A stretch of 64,000 nt of DNA from Ralstonia pickettii (GTDB taxonomy: Bacteria; Pseudomonadota; Gammaproteobacteria; Burkholderiales; Burkholderiaceae), in NCBI RefSeq assembly GCF_030582395.1, contig NZ_CP104382.1, positions 620,001 through 684,000 on the forward strand, read 5' to 3'. The notes under the pieces were generated by a model. It saw only the letters and a program-made list of their open reading frames with translations, was not told the origin of the DNA and did not search any database. Shown one piece after another: positions 35,097-45,400 of this stretch. The stretch's first letter is position 1. Every line of letters begins with the position of its first letter. A program made the translations under genes and the position numbers.

Positions 35097-36500
35097 TCAG
35101 GCACGGGAGAGGAATGCCCAGAGCGCCGGTTCGGCCGAATATGCGACGTTGAAGCGCAGCCATCCGCTGGGTTCGTCATGCGGCCTGAAATATTGCCCCG
35201 GTGCGAGCCAGATGTTGTGGTCGATGGCCCGATTGGCCAGTGCCGACGCATCTGCCTGGCCGGGCAGCCGGGCCCACAGGAATAGACCCCGTCCCGGCGT
35301 ATCGAACGGTTCAGCACCATGTTGGCGCATGCGCGCTTCGACGCGCGTGTGTGCCTCTGCAAGCCGCGCAATCAGCCGCGCCACGTGTCCGGCATAACCG
35401 GGGCGGGTGACGAACGCATGCACGATGCGTTCGGTGATCTCCGACGAGGTCAGTGCCACCGCCATCTTCGTACGCGCCAGCTCGCGCGTGATGGCGGCGT
35501 CGGCCACGACATAGCCCGCGCGCAATGAGGGCGAGATCGTCTTGGAGAACCCGCTCACGTACAACGTGCGGCGCAGGCCGTCGAGCGCCGCCAGCATTGG
35601 CGCGGCGGGATCGGCCAGTTCGCGGTGCAGATCGTCTTCAACGATCCAGAGGCCGTGCTGTTCGGCCAGTTGCAGCACGCGATAAGCGTTCTGCGCGGTC
35701 ATCGACGAGCCGGTGGGGTTCTGCAGCACGGAGCTGGTGAAGAGGGCGCGGGGCCGGTCGGCATCGTCCGCCCGGAGGATGGTCTCCAGTGCCGCTGTGT
35801 CGAGCCCATCCGGTGTGCGTGGCACCCCGACCACGCGCAGGCCGGCCAGCTTGAGCACCTGGAGCACGTTGCAGTATCCCGGGTCATCCACGGCGACGAC
35901 GTCGCCGGCTTTGAACAAGGTGCGGACGATCAGGTCGAGCGCCTGGGTGGCGCCGCTCGTCAGCAGCACTTGCGAGCGTTCCACCGGCAGCCCCCGCAGC
36001 GCCAGCGACTGCGCCACGTAATCGCCCAGCGGGGCATAACCCCACGGGTGTCCATAGCCTGCCACCCGCAGCGCAGAAACGCGGCTGACCCCGCGCATGG
36101 CTTCCTGCACGCCGCGCTCGTCGAGCCAGTCATTCGGCAGCCAGCCGCAACCCGGCTTGACGGCGATGGAGCGATCGGCAAACACATCCGAGAGCAGCCA
36201 CGCCGCGTTGAGCGTGGGCGGCTCCCAGCGTGGGGCCACGGGCGCCGGTTGGGTCGGCGTGCGCGCCGCCACCAGGTACCCGGAGCGCGGCCGCGCCACG
36301 ATGGCGCCCAGTGCCGCCAGCCGTGTATAGGCCTCCGCCACCGTAAAGGTGCTCACGTCGTGGGCCTGGGCGAGCTTGCGCACCGAGGGCAGCCGCGTGC
36401 CCGGCAGCAGGGTATGGCTGTCGACGGCCGCACGAATGCCTTGGACGATCTGGTCGACCAACGTACGCTGAGGATGAGAAGGATCGAGTTCGAGTTGCAT
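35097..36500 (-). CDS. MocR-type regulator (GntR winged helix fused to aminotransferase fold)
   Basis: 467 residues. The N-terminal GntR domain has LVDQIVQGIRAAVDSHTLLPGTRLPSVRKLAQ and VSTFTVAEAYTRLAALGAI (about 13-66). The class I aminotransferase-like domain (about 100-460) contains DDPGYCNVLQVLKLAG and VSGFSKTISPSLRAGYV, with the PLP lysine in SGFSKT. MocR proteins sense amino acids through PLP and usually control a neighbouring transaminase. It is divergent from the beta-alanine-type transaminase, which is the likely target. Confidence 0.92.
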   Translation of the reverse strand: MQLELDPSHPQRTLVDQIVQGIRAAVDSHTLLPGTRLPSVRKLAQAHDVSTFTVAEAYTRLAALGAIVARPRSGYLVAARTPTQPAPVAPRWEPPTLNAAWLLSDVFADRSIAVKPGCGWLPNDWLDERGVQEAMRGVSRVSALRVAGYGHPWGYAPLGDYVAQSLALRGLPVERSQVLLTSGATQALDLIVRTLFKAGDVVAVDDPGYCNVLQVLKLAGLRVVGVPRTPDGLDTAALETILRADDADRPRALFTSSVLQNPTGSSMTAQNAYRVLQLAEQHGLWIVEDDLHRELADPAAPMLAALDGLRRTLYVSGFSKTISPSLRAGYVVADAAITRELARTKMAVALTSSEITERIVHAFVTRPGYAGHVARLIARLAEAHTRVEARMRQHGAEPFDTPGRGLFLWARLPGQADASALANRAIDHNIWLAPGQYFRPHDEPSGWLRFNVAYSAEPALWAFLSRA

Positions 36501-36534
36501 GTTGCGATGCAGCGTGGGGAGCAGTGATGGGCGC

Positions 36535-36599
36535 CTATACAGTTTCTTATAGAACCATCATCTGTGCATGTCCGTCTCGGATTCGACTCTGTACAGTTT
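36535..36599. promoter_or_regulatory. Direct repeats in the MocR/transaminase promoter
   Basis: CTATACAGTTT (36535-36545) and CTGTACAGTTT (36589-36599), 10 of 11 identical, starts 54 bp apart (about five helical turns). The first also forms a CTATA...TATAG dyad (36535-36552). MocR regulators are known to bind spaced direct repeats, so this is a likely operator pair. Confidence 0.6.
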
Positions 36600-36655
36600 G
36601 CTCCATCGGCTGGCCCGCCAGTCCCTTCCCTTTTCCGCTGTTTTCGGAGTGACCG

Positions 36656-37993
36656 ATGAAACCCGCACCGCACCCCCTGGAAACCACCGACCTGTCGTAC
36701 TTCTGGATGCCGTTTACCGCCAACCGTCAGTACAAGGCCGCGCCGCGCCTGCTGACGTCGGCCCAAGGCATGTATTACCGCGACGCCGACGGCCGAGAAG
36801 TGCTGGACGGCACGGCTGGTCTCTGGTGCGTGAACGCCGGGCACAGCCGCAAGGAAATCGTCGACGCCATCGCCACCCAGGCGGCGACGCTGGATTTCGC
36901 GCCCACCTTCCAGATGGGCCACCCGCTGGCGTTCCGCGCGGCAGAAAAGGTCGCCGAGATCATGCCGGAAGGGCTGAACCGCATCTTTTTCGCCAACTCC
37001 GGTTCCGAAGCCGTGGACACGGCGCTCAAGATTGCGCTGGCCTACCACCGTGCGCGCGGCGAAGGGCAGCGCACACGCCTGATCGGCCGTGAGCGCGGTT
37101 ATCACGGTGTGGGCTTCGGCGGCATCTCGGTGGGCGGTATCTCGCCGAACCGCAAGGCGTTCTCGGGCAACCTGATTCCCGGCGTTGACCACCTGCCGCA
37201 CACGCATGCGCCTGAGCACAACGCATTTTCCAAAGGTCAGCCGGCCTGGGGCGAGCATCTCGCCGACGAGTTGGAGCGCATCGTCACCCTGCACGATGCA
37301 TCGACCATCGCTGCCGTCATCGTCGAGCCGCTGGCAGGTTCCACGGGCGTGCTGGTGCCGCCCAAGGGCTATCTGCAGCGACTGCGCGCGCTGTGCGACA
37401 AGCACGGCATCCTGCTGATCTTCGATGAAGTCATTACCGGTTTTGGCCGCCTCGGCGCGGCAACGGCGGCGGAATTCTTTGGCGTCACGCCCGATCTGCT
37501 GACGATGGCCAAGGGCATCAACAACGCTGCCGTGCCGATGGGCGCCGTGGCCGTGCGCCAATCGGTGCACGACGCCGTGGTCGACGCCGGCGCGCCAGGT
37601 GCCATCGAGCTGTTCCACGGTTATACGTATTCGGCGCACCCGCTGGCCGCGGCCGCGGCGGTGGCCGCACTGGATCTGTATCGCAGCGAAGGGCTGTTCG
37701 AGCGCGCCCGTGCGATGTCGCCGGCGTTTGAAGCGGCGGCGCATTCGGTCAAGGGCGCGCCGCACGTGAAGGACATCCGCAACCTGGGTCTCGTGGCCGG
37801 CATCGAACTAGAATCGCGGCCCGGCGCGGTGGGCGCGCGCGCTTATGAAGTTTTCCTGAAATGCCTGGAGCGCGGGGTGCTGGTGCGCTACACCGGCGAC
37901 ATCCTGGCGTTCTCGCCGCCGCTCATCATCGAAGAGGCGCAGATCGCGCGCATCTTCGACACCGTTCGTACCGTTCTACAAGAGGTAGCCTGA
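36656..37993 (+). CDS. Class III aminotransferase, beta-alanine/omega-amino acid:pyruvate type
   Basis: 445 residues. PLP lysine Lys286 is in [10 protein letters not shown], the cofactor pocket includes [11 protein letters not shown] (115-125) and [11 protein letters not shown] (255-265, Asp257). The start [16 protein letters not shown] and PLHTHAPE-type region match beta-alanine:pyruvate transaminases. It moves the amino group of beta-alanine or a related omega-amino acid to pyruvate, giving malonate semialdehyde. The adjacent mmsA-type dehydrogenase (1 bp after the stop) oxidises that product, which supports the assignment. Confidence 0.92.
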   Translation: MKPAPHPLETTDLSYFWMPFTANRQYKAAPRLLTSAQGMYYRDADGREVLDGTAGLWCVNAGHSRKEIVDAIATQAATLDFAPTFQMGHPLAFRAAEKVAEIMPEGLNRIFFANSGSEAVDTALKIALAYHRARGEGQRTRLIGRERGYHGVGFGGISVGGISPNRKAFSGNLIPGVDHLPHTHAPEHNAFSKGQPAWGEHLADELERIVTLHDASTIAAVIVEPLAGSTGVLVPPKGYLQRLRALCDKHGILLIFDEVITGFGRLGAATAAEFFGVTPDLLTMAKGINNAAVPMGAVAVRQSVHDAVVDAGAPGAIELFHGYTYSAHPLAAAAAVAALDLYRSEGLFERARAMSPAFEAAAHSVKGAPHVKDIRNLGLVAGIELESRPGAVGARAYEVFLKCLERGVLVRYTGDILAFSPPLIIEEAQIARIFDTVRTVLQEVA

Positions 37994-37994
37994 A

Positions 37995-39518
37995 ATGAAC
38001 CGACCGATTGATCCTGCGGTGACGGAATCCGTCGTCAGCCATTACATCGGAGGCCAACGCCATGCTGGCAGCGGCACGCGCAGCGCCGATGTATTCAACC
38101 CGGCCACGGGCGCCGTGAGCGCGCAGGTGCTGCTGGGCGGCAAATCAGAAGTGGATGCCGCCGTAGCCGCCGCCCATGCGGCTGCCCCGGACTGGGCCGA
38201 GACTTCGCCGCTCAAGCGCTCGCGCGTCTTGTTCAAGTTCAAGGAGCTGTTGGACCAGAACCACGATGCACTTGCCGCTGCCATTACACGCGAGCACGGC
38301 AAGGTGTTCTCCGACGCCAAGGGCGAAGTCACGCGCGGCATTGAAGTGGTGGAATTTGCATGCGGCATTCCGAACCTGCTCAAGACCGAATTCACGGACA
38401 ACATCGGCGGCGGCATCGACAACTGGAACCTGCGCCAGCCGCTGGGCGTGGTGGCCGGCATCACGCCGTTCAACTTCCCGTTCATGGTGCCGATGTGGAT
38501 GGCGCCCGTGGCGCTGGCGTGCGGCAATACGTTCATCCTCAAGCCGAGCGAACGTGATCCGACCCCCAGCCTGATGATTGCCGACCTCCTCAAGCAGGCG
38601 GGCTTGCCCGATGGCGTGTTCAACGTCGTCCAGGGCGGCAAGGATGCCGTCGATGCCCTGCTCGAGCATCCGGATGTGCAGGCCGTCTCGTTCGTTGGCA
38701 GCACGCCCATCGCCGAATACATCTACGCTGAGGGCACCAGGCGCGGCAAGCGCGTGCAAGCCTTGGGCGGCGCAAAGAACCATCTCGTCGTCATGCCGGA
38801 TGCGGACCTCGACCAGGCGGTGGATGCCCTGATCGGCGCCGGCTACGGTTCGGCCGGCGAGCGCTGCATGGCGATCTCTGTGGCTGTGGCGGTGGGGGAC
38901 GTCGCTGACAAGCTCGTTCCGCGCCTTGCCGAACGTGCCCGCGCGCTCAAGATCGGCAATGGCATGCAGGCGGACAGCGAAATGGGTCCGCTTGTCACCG
39001 CTGCCCACAAGGCCAAGGTGGAAGGCTATATCGCCAAGGGCGTGGAAGAGGGCGCCGAGCTTGTAGTCGACGGACGCGGCCACACGGTCGACGGCCACGC
39101 CGGGGGCTTCTTCACGGGCGGCACGCTGTTCGACCACGTCAAGCCCGAGATGACGATCTACAAGGAAGAGATCTTCGGTCCGGTGCTTTCGGTGGTGCGC
39201 GTGCACGATCTGGCCGAGGCGGTGAAGCTGATCAACGCGCATGAGTTCGGCAACGGCGTGTCGTGCTACACGAGCGATGGCGGGGTGGCGCGCGCGTTTG
39301 CGCGCCAGATCCAGGTGGGCATGGTCGGGATCAACGTGCCGATTCCGGTGCCGATGGCGTGGCACAGCTTTGGCGGCTGGAAGCGCTCGCTGTTTGGCGA
39401 CCACCACGCCTATGGCGAAGAAGGCGTGCGTTTTTACACGCGTTACAAGAGCGTGATGCAACGCTGGCCGGATTCGATCGCCAAGGGCGCCGAGTTTGTC
39501 ATGCCGACAGCCAAGTAA
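37995..39518 (+). CDS. mmsA: CoA-acylating methylmalonate/malonate-semialdehyde dehydrogenase
   Basis: 507 residues. Catalytic Cys291 is in [11 protein letters not shown]. The general-base Glu of ordinary aldehyde dehydrogenases is replaced by Asn262 in GGAKNH, a hallmark of the CoA-acylating MMSDH clade. [13 protein letters not shown] and [10 protein letters not shown] are also typical. It converts malonate or methylmalonate semialdehyde to acetyl- or propionyl-CoA, finishing beta-alanine (and possibly valine) breakdown begun by the preceding transaminase. A strong terminator follows. Confidence 0.94.
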   Translation: MNRPIDPAVTESVVSHYIGGQRHAGSGTRSADVFNPATGAVSAQVLLGGKSEVDAAVAAAHAAAPDWAETSPLKRSRVLFKFKELLDQNHDALAAAITREHGKVFSDAKGEVTRGIEVVEFACGIPNLLKTEFTDNIGGGIDNWNLRQPLGVVAGITPFNFPFMVPMWMAPVALACGNTFILKPSERDPTPSLMIADLLKQAGLPDGVFNVVQGGKDAVDALLEHPDVQAVSFVGSTPIAEYIYAEGTRRGKRVQALGGAKNHLVVMPDADLDQAVDALIGAGYGSAGERCMAISVAVAVGDVADKLVPRLAERARALKIGNGMQADSEMGPLVTAAHKAKVEGYIAKGVEEGAELVVDGRGHTVDGHAGGFFTGGTLFDHVKPEMTIYKEEIFGPVLSVVRVHDLAEAVKLINAHEFGNGVSCYTSDGGVARAFARQIQVGMVGINVPIPVPMAWHSFGGWKRSLFGDHHAYGEEGVRFYTRYKSVMQRWPDSIAKGAEFVMPTAK

Positions 39519-39538
39519 GCCGACGTATCGCACATGAG

Positions 39539-39563
39539 AAAGGGAGGCACTGCCTCCCTTTTT
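39539..39563 (+). terminator. Intrinsic terminator after mmsA
   Basis: AAAGGGAGGC (39539-39548), ACT loop, GCCTCCCTTT (39552-39561), then T to 39563. Ten-pair perfect stem; ends the beta-alanine operon. Confidence 0.9.
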
Positions 39564-39594
39564 CTTTTGAGCATGCCGAGTTGAAACCGGCGTG

Positions 39595-39801
39595 TCATAT
39601 TGGTTTGATGTTGACGGCGATCAGTTCGCCATCGGGCCCAACTTCTACATCGAAGCTGACGCGCTGGCCCTCGTGGAATGTCTGCGTGCGCGAAAACTGG
39701 ATCTCCGAATCCCGAATAAAACTCGGGGCAGCATGCATTTCTGCAGCTGCCCCGGCGGGCGGATCATATTGAACGGCGTTCTCTTCAATTCGGCTGGCCA
39801 T
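39595..39801 (-). CDS. Small protein carrying only the C-terminal half of a cold-shock domain
   Basis: 68 residues from ATG 39801, with GGGAG 11 bp upstream. Residues 44-67 (EGQRVSFDVEVGPDGELIAV + NIKP) align without gaps to residues 44-66 of the neighbouring CspA ([20 protein letters not shown] + IVP). The first 40 residues are unrelated and the RNA-binding RNP1/RNP2 motifs are absent. It lies 178 bp downstream of cspA on the same strand. It may be a decayed duplicate or a small protein that keeps only the second half of the beta-barrel. Coding is supported by the ribosome site and the conserved register. Confidence 0.6.
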   Translation of the reverse strand: MASRIEENAVQYDPPAGAAAEMHAAPSFIRDSEIQFSRTQTFHEGQRVSFDVEVGPDGELIAVNIKPI

Positions 39802-39919
39802 TGCATGCTCCCAAAAGGGGGTTCGTCAAACCAGGCCACCGCTTCCGGCGGCCATCCGACTGCTTGATGGCAAACACGTACTGAAACAACCTGCCTGGCG
39901 GAATATCCCGGCCAATACA

Positions 39920-39940
39920 CGCGCGAGGAAACCTCGCGCG
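39920..39940 (-). other. Hairpin between cspA and the half-cold-shock gene
   Basis: CGCGCGAGG (39920-39928), AAA, CCTCGCGCG (39932-39940): perfect 9-bp stem. There is no T-run on either side, so it is not a canonical terminator; it may stabilise the cspA 3' end or limit read-through. Confidence 0.55.
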
Positions 39941-39979
39941 GCAAGCCAAAACCGGGCTACCGCGCCCGCGTGCTCCTTG

Positions 39980-40183
39980 TTACTGGGGCACGATGTTCGA
40001 AGCTTGCTTGCCCTTCGGGCCTTGCGTGACTTCGAACGACACCTTCTGACCTTCCTTCAGGCTTTTGAAGCCTGCGGCATTGATTGCGGAGAAATGTGCG
40101 AAAAGGTCTTCGCCGCCATCGTCCGGGGTAATGAAGCCGAAACCCTTTGCGTCGTTAAACCACTTGACGGTACCAGTAGCCAT
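39980..40183 (-). CDS. cspA: Cold-shock protein of the CspA family
   Basis: 67 residues, the normal size. RNP1 is KGFGFI (13-18) and RNP2 is DLFAHF (26-31), the nucleic-acid-binding motifs of the cold-shock domain; C-terminus [13 protein letters not shown]. It binds single-stranded RNA/DNA as an RNA chaperone. The upstream in-frame region is not coding: a good sigma-70 promoter at 40280-40308 gives a ~90-nt 5' leader, in line with cspA mRNAs. Confidence 0.95.
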   Translation of the reverse strand: MATGTVKWFNDAKGFGFITPDDGGEDLFAHFSAINAAGFKSLKEGQKVSFEVTQGPKGKQASNIVPQ

Positions 40184-40533
40184 GATTTTGAGTCGTGAAG
40201 TTGAGAAATCGATCGGCCGCCGGCCAAACATACACAAAGCAGGCAGACCCGGCCGAACCGGCCAAACGATCGTTTGGTGAATATATGCTTGGCGCGTCGC
40301 CTCGTCAAAGTCTGTTTTTTTAAGATTTCCGTTTGGAGCAGCCGGGGTCGCTGTTTTCGGGCGCGCATCAGGGTTGGCGCGCTCTTGCCATCGGTGCAAA
40401 CACCCGCGCAAGACCGGGCGTTTTCACCTAAGCTTTAGTGGCTTCTGCCGCACTCGGCTCATGCAGCAAAACCGGTGCCGCAGCGGTGCACGAAAATTGC
40501 GTGCGCTCCCGTCGTTCCAGCCGCAGCCTACCC
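40184..40533. other. 350-bp divergent region between cspA and kup
   Basis: Holds the cspA promoter and leader (separate entry) and the short kup leader. The kup side (40320-40533) shows no obvious promoter box or ribosome site by eye, and no further small gene is supported. Confidence 0.6.
40262..40308 (-). promoter_or_regulatory. cspA promoter with palindrome over the start site
   Basis: On the minus strand: -35 TTGACG (40308-40303), 17-bp spacer, -10 TATATT (40285-40280). The predicted start, about 40273, falls inside a perfect 16-bp palindrome CCAAACGATCGTTTGG (40262-40277). Such a site could be a repressor operator or a hairpin at the very 5' end of the mRNA. Confidence 0.65.
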
Positions 40534-42429
40534 ATGACGACAGCCGCAGCCAGTCACACTAAGAAAAACCCCGCGTTGATGGCCACTATGGTGGGCGCAA
40601 TCGGCGTGGTCTTCGGGGACATCGGCACCAGCCCCTTGTATGCGTTAAAGGAATGTTTCAACCCCGAGCATGGGGTTCCTTTTTCCGACCAGACCGTCTT
40701 CGGCATCCTCTCGATGCTGTTCTGGGCGATGACGCTGGTGGTGTCCGTCAAATACGTATTGTTCGTCATGCGGGCCGACAACAACGGCGAGGGCGGCATC
40801 CTAGCACTCACGGCGCTGGCCATGCGCGCAAGCAGCGGCAGCGCCCGGTTCACACGCACGTTGATGCTGCTCGGCCTGCTGGGCGCCGCCATGTTCTATG
40901 GCGATGCCGTGATCACACCGGCCATTTCCGTGCTCTCCGCCATTGAAGGCATGGAGATCATGGCGCCCGCGCTGCAGACATGGGTGCTCCCGCTGTCGCT
41001 GATCGTGCTGATCGCCTTGTTCCTGATTCAGAGGCAGGGCACCCATGTGGTCGGCCGCCTGTTCGGGCCGATCATGGTGATCTGGTTTGTGCTGCTGGGC
41101 CTGATCGGGCTGGCCTCGGTGGTGAAGTCGCCGCAGATTCTGGTGGCGCTGAGCCCCTTGTACGCCATCGAATTCGGATTCCGTCATACGGTGCTGGCAT
41201 TTATCGTGTTCGGCTCGGTGTTTCTGGCGCTGACCGGTGCCGAGGCGCTTTATGCCGACATGGGCCACTTCGGCGCCCGCCCCATCCGGTACGCGTGGTT
41301 CTACATCGCCATGCCGTGCCTGCTGCTGAATTACTTTGGCCAGGGCGCCTTGCTGCTGCGCGAGCCGAGCGCCGTGCAAAACCCGTTCTTCCTGTTGATG
41401 CCGAGCTGGGCGGTTGGCCCGATGGTGCTGCTCGCTACGGCGGCCACCGTCATTGCGTCGCAGGCTGTCATCTCTGGCGCGTTTTCGATGACGGCGCAGG
41501 CCGTGCACCTGGGCTATGCGCCGCGCATGAAGATTCTCTACACGTCGGATGTGGAAATCGGCCAGATCTACGTGCCAGTGGTCAACTACATGCTCCTCGT
41601 GCTGGTGGTGGCCGTGGTGCTGGCGTTCGGCAAGTCCGACAACCTGGCCGCGGCCTACGGTATTGCGGTGACGACCACCATGGTGCTGACGACGGGTCTG
41701 GTCACAGTCGTCATGCACAACGCCTGGAAATGGCGCCTCTGGCTGGTGGCTTGCATCGGGGCGGTGTTCCTGGCGGTGGACCTGTCGTTCTTCGCCGCAA
41801 ACCTGCTCAAGATTGCAGCCGGTGGCTGGTTCCCGCTCCTGCTGGGCGGCTTGATCTTTTTCCTGATGGTGACGTGGCACACCGGCACGCAGTTGCTGAA
41901 GGCGCGCAATGTGGAGGGCGGCATTCCGCTCGAACCGTTCATGGAAGGGCTGCTGCGCCATCCGCCGTATCGTGTGGAAGGCACGGCCGTGTATCTCACA
42001 CCGAGCATCGATTTCGTGCCCTTGGCGTTGCTCCACAACCTCAAGCACAACCACGTCCTGCACAAGCGCGTGCTGTTCATCCACTTCCGCACGCTGGCCG
42101 TGCCGTATGTGGACCCCGCCAAGCGCCTCGTCATCAAGACCATTGGCGACGACATCCACACGGCGGTGGTGGATTTCGGCTTCAAGGAGACACCAGCCGT
42201 GGACGAGATCGTGCGCAGCGTGGGCGAGCGCCTGGGCATCGTTTTTGAAGATATGGAAACATCGTTCTTCATTACACGCGCCACGGTGGTGCCGTCGCCG
42301 CTGCCCGGCATGGCGATGTGGCGGGAGTCGTTGTTTGCCTGGATGCAGCACAACAGCGCCAAACCGTCGGACTTCTTCCGGATTCCTGCCAACCGGTTGG
42401 TTGAGTTGGGGAGCAAGGTGGAGATTTGA
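40534..42429 (+). CDS. kup: Kup-type potassium uptake protein
   Basis: 631 residues from ATG 40534, chosen because [41 protein letters not shown] (described) is the canonical Kup N-terminus; no clear ribosome site. The [10 protein letters not shown] motif, about 12 membrane helices, [17 protein letters not shown] and a C-terminal cytoplasmic domain ([16 protein letters not shown]) match the KUP/HAK/KT family. It imports K+ with H+ across the inner membrane. Convergent with the large TPR gene. Confidence 0.94.
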   Translation: MTTAAASHTKKNPALMATMVGAIGVVFGDIGTSPLYALKECFNPEHGVPFSDQTVFGILSMLFWAMTLVVSVKYVLFVMRADNNGEGGILALTALAMRASSGSARFTRTLMLLGLLGAAMFYGDAVITPAISVLSAIEGMEIMAPALQTWVLPLSLIVLIALFLIQRQGTHVVGRLFGPIMVIWFVLLGLIGLASVVKSPQILVALSPLYAIEFGFRHTVLAFIVFGSVFLALTGAEALYADMGHFGARPIRYAWFYIAMPCLLLNYFGQGALLLREPSAVQNPFFLLMPSWAVGPMVLLATAATVIASQAVISGAFSMTAQAVHLGYAPRMKILYTSDVEIGQIYVPVVNYMLLVLVVAVVLAFGKSDNLAAAYGIAVTTTMVLTTGLVTVVMHNAWKWRLWLVACIGAVFLAVDLSFFAANLLKIAAGGWFPLLLGGLIFFLMVTWHTGTQLLKARNVEGGIPLEPFMEGLLRHPPYRVEGTAVYLTPSIDFVPLALLHNLKHNHVLHKRVLFIHFRTLAVPYVDPAKRLVIKTIGDDIHTAVVDFGFKETPAVDEIVRSVGERLGIVFEDMETSFFITRATVVPSPLPGMAMWRESLFAWMQHNSAKPSDFFRIPANRLVELGSKVEI

Positions 42430-42451
42430 GCGCTCTTGCTACCTTCAAGCG

Positions 42452-45400
42452 TTAGATAAGGCGCAATACTCGCGAAAATCGGTCCCAACTTGTAGGTGCG
42501 TCCTGAATCCACCGGCGACGTATGTCGGCCATGAGGTCAGCGAGAGTGCTCTGCTTGCGGGAGGCAAATTCCCATTGGCGCAGGGCTGCGCGGAGTGGGG
42601 CAGCTTTGCCGGTTGTGGCTGCCGCGTAATATCCCTCTAGAATCTGATGCAGTCCCTGGTAGTAAGGACGCATTCTCATTGAGCGCAGGCGCTCCAGCCA
42701 TGCGAGCAAGGTCTGCGTCTGCCCGTAGCGGGCGGCGTCGCACGCCAGCCACACTATCGCATCCGGGTTACGGGGTTCCTTGCCATGAGACACTTCGGAT
42801 ACCTGATTGGCTAGTCCATGCCGGCCATCGGTGCGCAGTGCAACGGCAAGGTTGTCGAGCGCCCACCACGGTGCGTCCGCGCGCTGCCAATCGTGCATCC
42901 AATCAACGACATCCTGAAACCGGTTGGCCTCCAGATATGCGTAGCCCACCAAGCCCCAGCATTCAGCATTTGCGCGTATCTCCCGGCTGTACTTAGCGAC
43001 TAGGGCGCTGACATGCTGGAACATGCGGACCGCCGTTGCGCAGTTGATCACGGCGATCTTGAAACGCTGGTGATGATCGGCCTTCAGGTAGGGCTCGACC
43101 TTGTCCAAAAATGCCGGGTGGGCGACATCGAACTCTCTTTCCAGCCAATATCGGGCTGCCGCCTCTGACACTTCGCCGCAAAGGCTAGCCTGCTCTGTCG
43201 CCTGGAATAGCAACTCGCGCCATGAACCGCGGGGCAATGCTTCGACGGCATTGTCGAATGTCTTGTCGTTCTGCTCTGTGGCGCGCACGATTTCCGCTAG
43301 CGGAGCGGCGACGCCTTCCTTGTCGCCGGCGCGCACGGCGTACTGAACTTCCCGCAAGGCTACCGCTGCGCCGGGAACATTGGCCCGCAGAGTAGCCAGG
43401 ACCGGCTTGGCGGCATTCCAATTGGACGCCAGCAGCAGGTCGGTCAGGGCAAGGCCGGCGTAGACGTAGAACGGGTCCAACTCAAATGCAGTGCGCAAGG
43501 CCTCAATCGCGGGCTCAGTTTCTCCACGCTGACGTAGCCCATGACCTAGATAGCCATAACCGACAGCTACTGTGGGGTCGATACGAATCATTTCCCGCGC
43601 TGCCGCCAAACATTCGTCGTGCCGCTTGGCTGAGAACGTCCAGTCAGCCAGTTCTCGCCACATGTCGAACGAATTGACCTCGTTCTTGAGTAGTTGCTGC
43701 AACGCGTAGATCGCCTTATCTGCGTCGCCATGCTGCCAGTGCAAGCGTGGGCCACATCGAAGAATGGCCGTTGGTGTGTGCTGGCCCCACGGTGTGTCCT
43801 GCACGGCCTCCAATGCTTCAGCAAACTGACCATGCCGGCTTAGCGCATTGATGCGTGCGATATAGGCGGCCTGGTGCAGCGGGTTGATCGCCGTTGCCTT
43901 GTCCAGGGCAGCAAGTGCGTCGTCTAAGGTGGCGGCGTGGTCGGCCTGCCGTATGAGAACGTCGATATTGTCCGGGCGTTGTCGGGCGAGTTCCGCAGTG
44001 AATTCCGCCACGTAATGCGCGCGCCCCATCTGTCGCGTGGCGTCAACAAAGAAGTCCCAGGCCTCCGTGTGCGCGGGCCAGCGGTGCAGTGCGGTTTCCA
44101 CCTGCGCGAGCGCTTCATCTCGGCGATCCAGTTTCCATAGCAGCCTAGCCCGCAGCACATGACCTTCTGGGTTTTCCTCGCTGCGGGAACGTGGTGCGGC
44201 CACAAGCGCGAGCCCCGCTTCTAGTTGTCCGGGCTCGTTCATAGCCAAATGCACCGCCAGCCGCAGCGCCCATGTCCATGACGGTGAGAGTTGCAACGCG
44301 CGCTGCACGCTTGTACGGGCGCGTGGGAAGTCGCCCTGGTTGGTTGCAAGCCGAGCCAGTTCGTAATGCAGGCGCGGCATAAGCGGGAATCTGTCGATGG
44401 CGCCATCGAGCAATGTCTGTGCGGCTGCAAACTGGTTGGTATCGATCAATTGAATGGCGAGCGCGGCCCAGGTTTGCCACAGCTCGGGCCTGCGCATATG
44501 CAGCGCCCTGAGTTCACCTTCCAGTTCATCGTCGGGCAATGTGTAGCGTGCAAGCACCTGATAGGCGAAGATCGGGTCGCCCTGGGTCGATTGTTCTTGC
44601 AACTGACGCGCAATGAAGGCGAGAGCTTCTCGCCGCGCTTCATGGCTGTTGCATGTGGTGACAAGCCTGTGCACGGCGTAGCCGTGATCGATGTTGAGTA
44701 GGAGTGCCTCCCGAAACTGCTGTTGTGCCTCGTGGACATTGCCGTCCGCCAAGTGGAGCGCACCCAGCATGGCGTAAGTCGATGCATGGCGTGGGGCCAG
44801 GGCCTGTGCCTTGCGGGCCACGCTCCAGGCGTCTTCTAACTTGCGCTGGCTCGCCAAGTTGTTTGCCAGCTCGCGCAGCAAAAATGCGTAGTCGGGGTTG
44901 AGAGCCAGTGCTTGCCGGATGATGGCCTCGGAATCGGTGGGCGGTGCATCTGCCATCCATTCGAGGAGCGCTTCATACAGGGCAAGGTAGGTGGGGTGTT
45001 GGGCGCACGCGTCCTTCAGAAATTGAACGGCGGCGGCTCGCCCCAACTGTTGGGCGCGGATGTCAGCCGCCATACGGCGCAAGGGAATATGCAGCGGTTC
45101 GCGCTCGCAAGCGGCACTGATTGCAACCCAAGCATCGTGGATGCGGCCTTCATGGCGCGCAATCAGTGCTTCCACGCGAAGCTGTTCTGCGTGCCGTGCG
45201 TGCCCGGTACGTCCGGCCAACAGGACTCGGGCCTTTTCGGGTTGGGCGTAGGCAAGCGCTTTTTCCGCATAGAAGAGACGAAGTGTTTCGTCGTTCGGAC
45301 GCTGCCGCAGTGCATCTTCCAGCAGAGCGAACGCTTCGTTGGTGCGGCCAAGCAAATCGAACTGTCCGAAGGCACTGATGGATGGCGCGGACGACTGGCC

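Noticed and set aside
40438..40533. 32-codon upstream extension of kup
   Set aside because: No ribosome site and no similarity to Kup starts; the family N-terminus begins just after ATG 40534.
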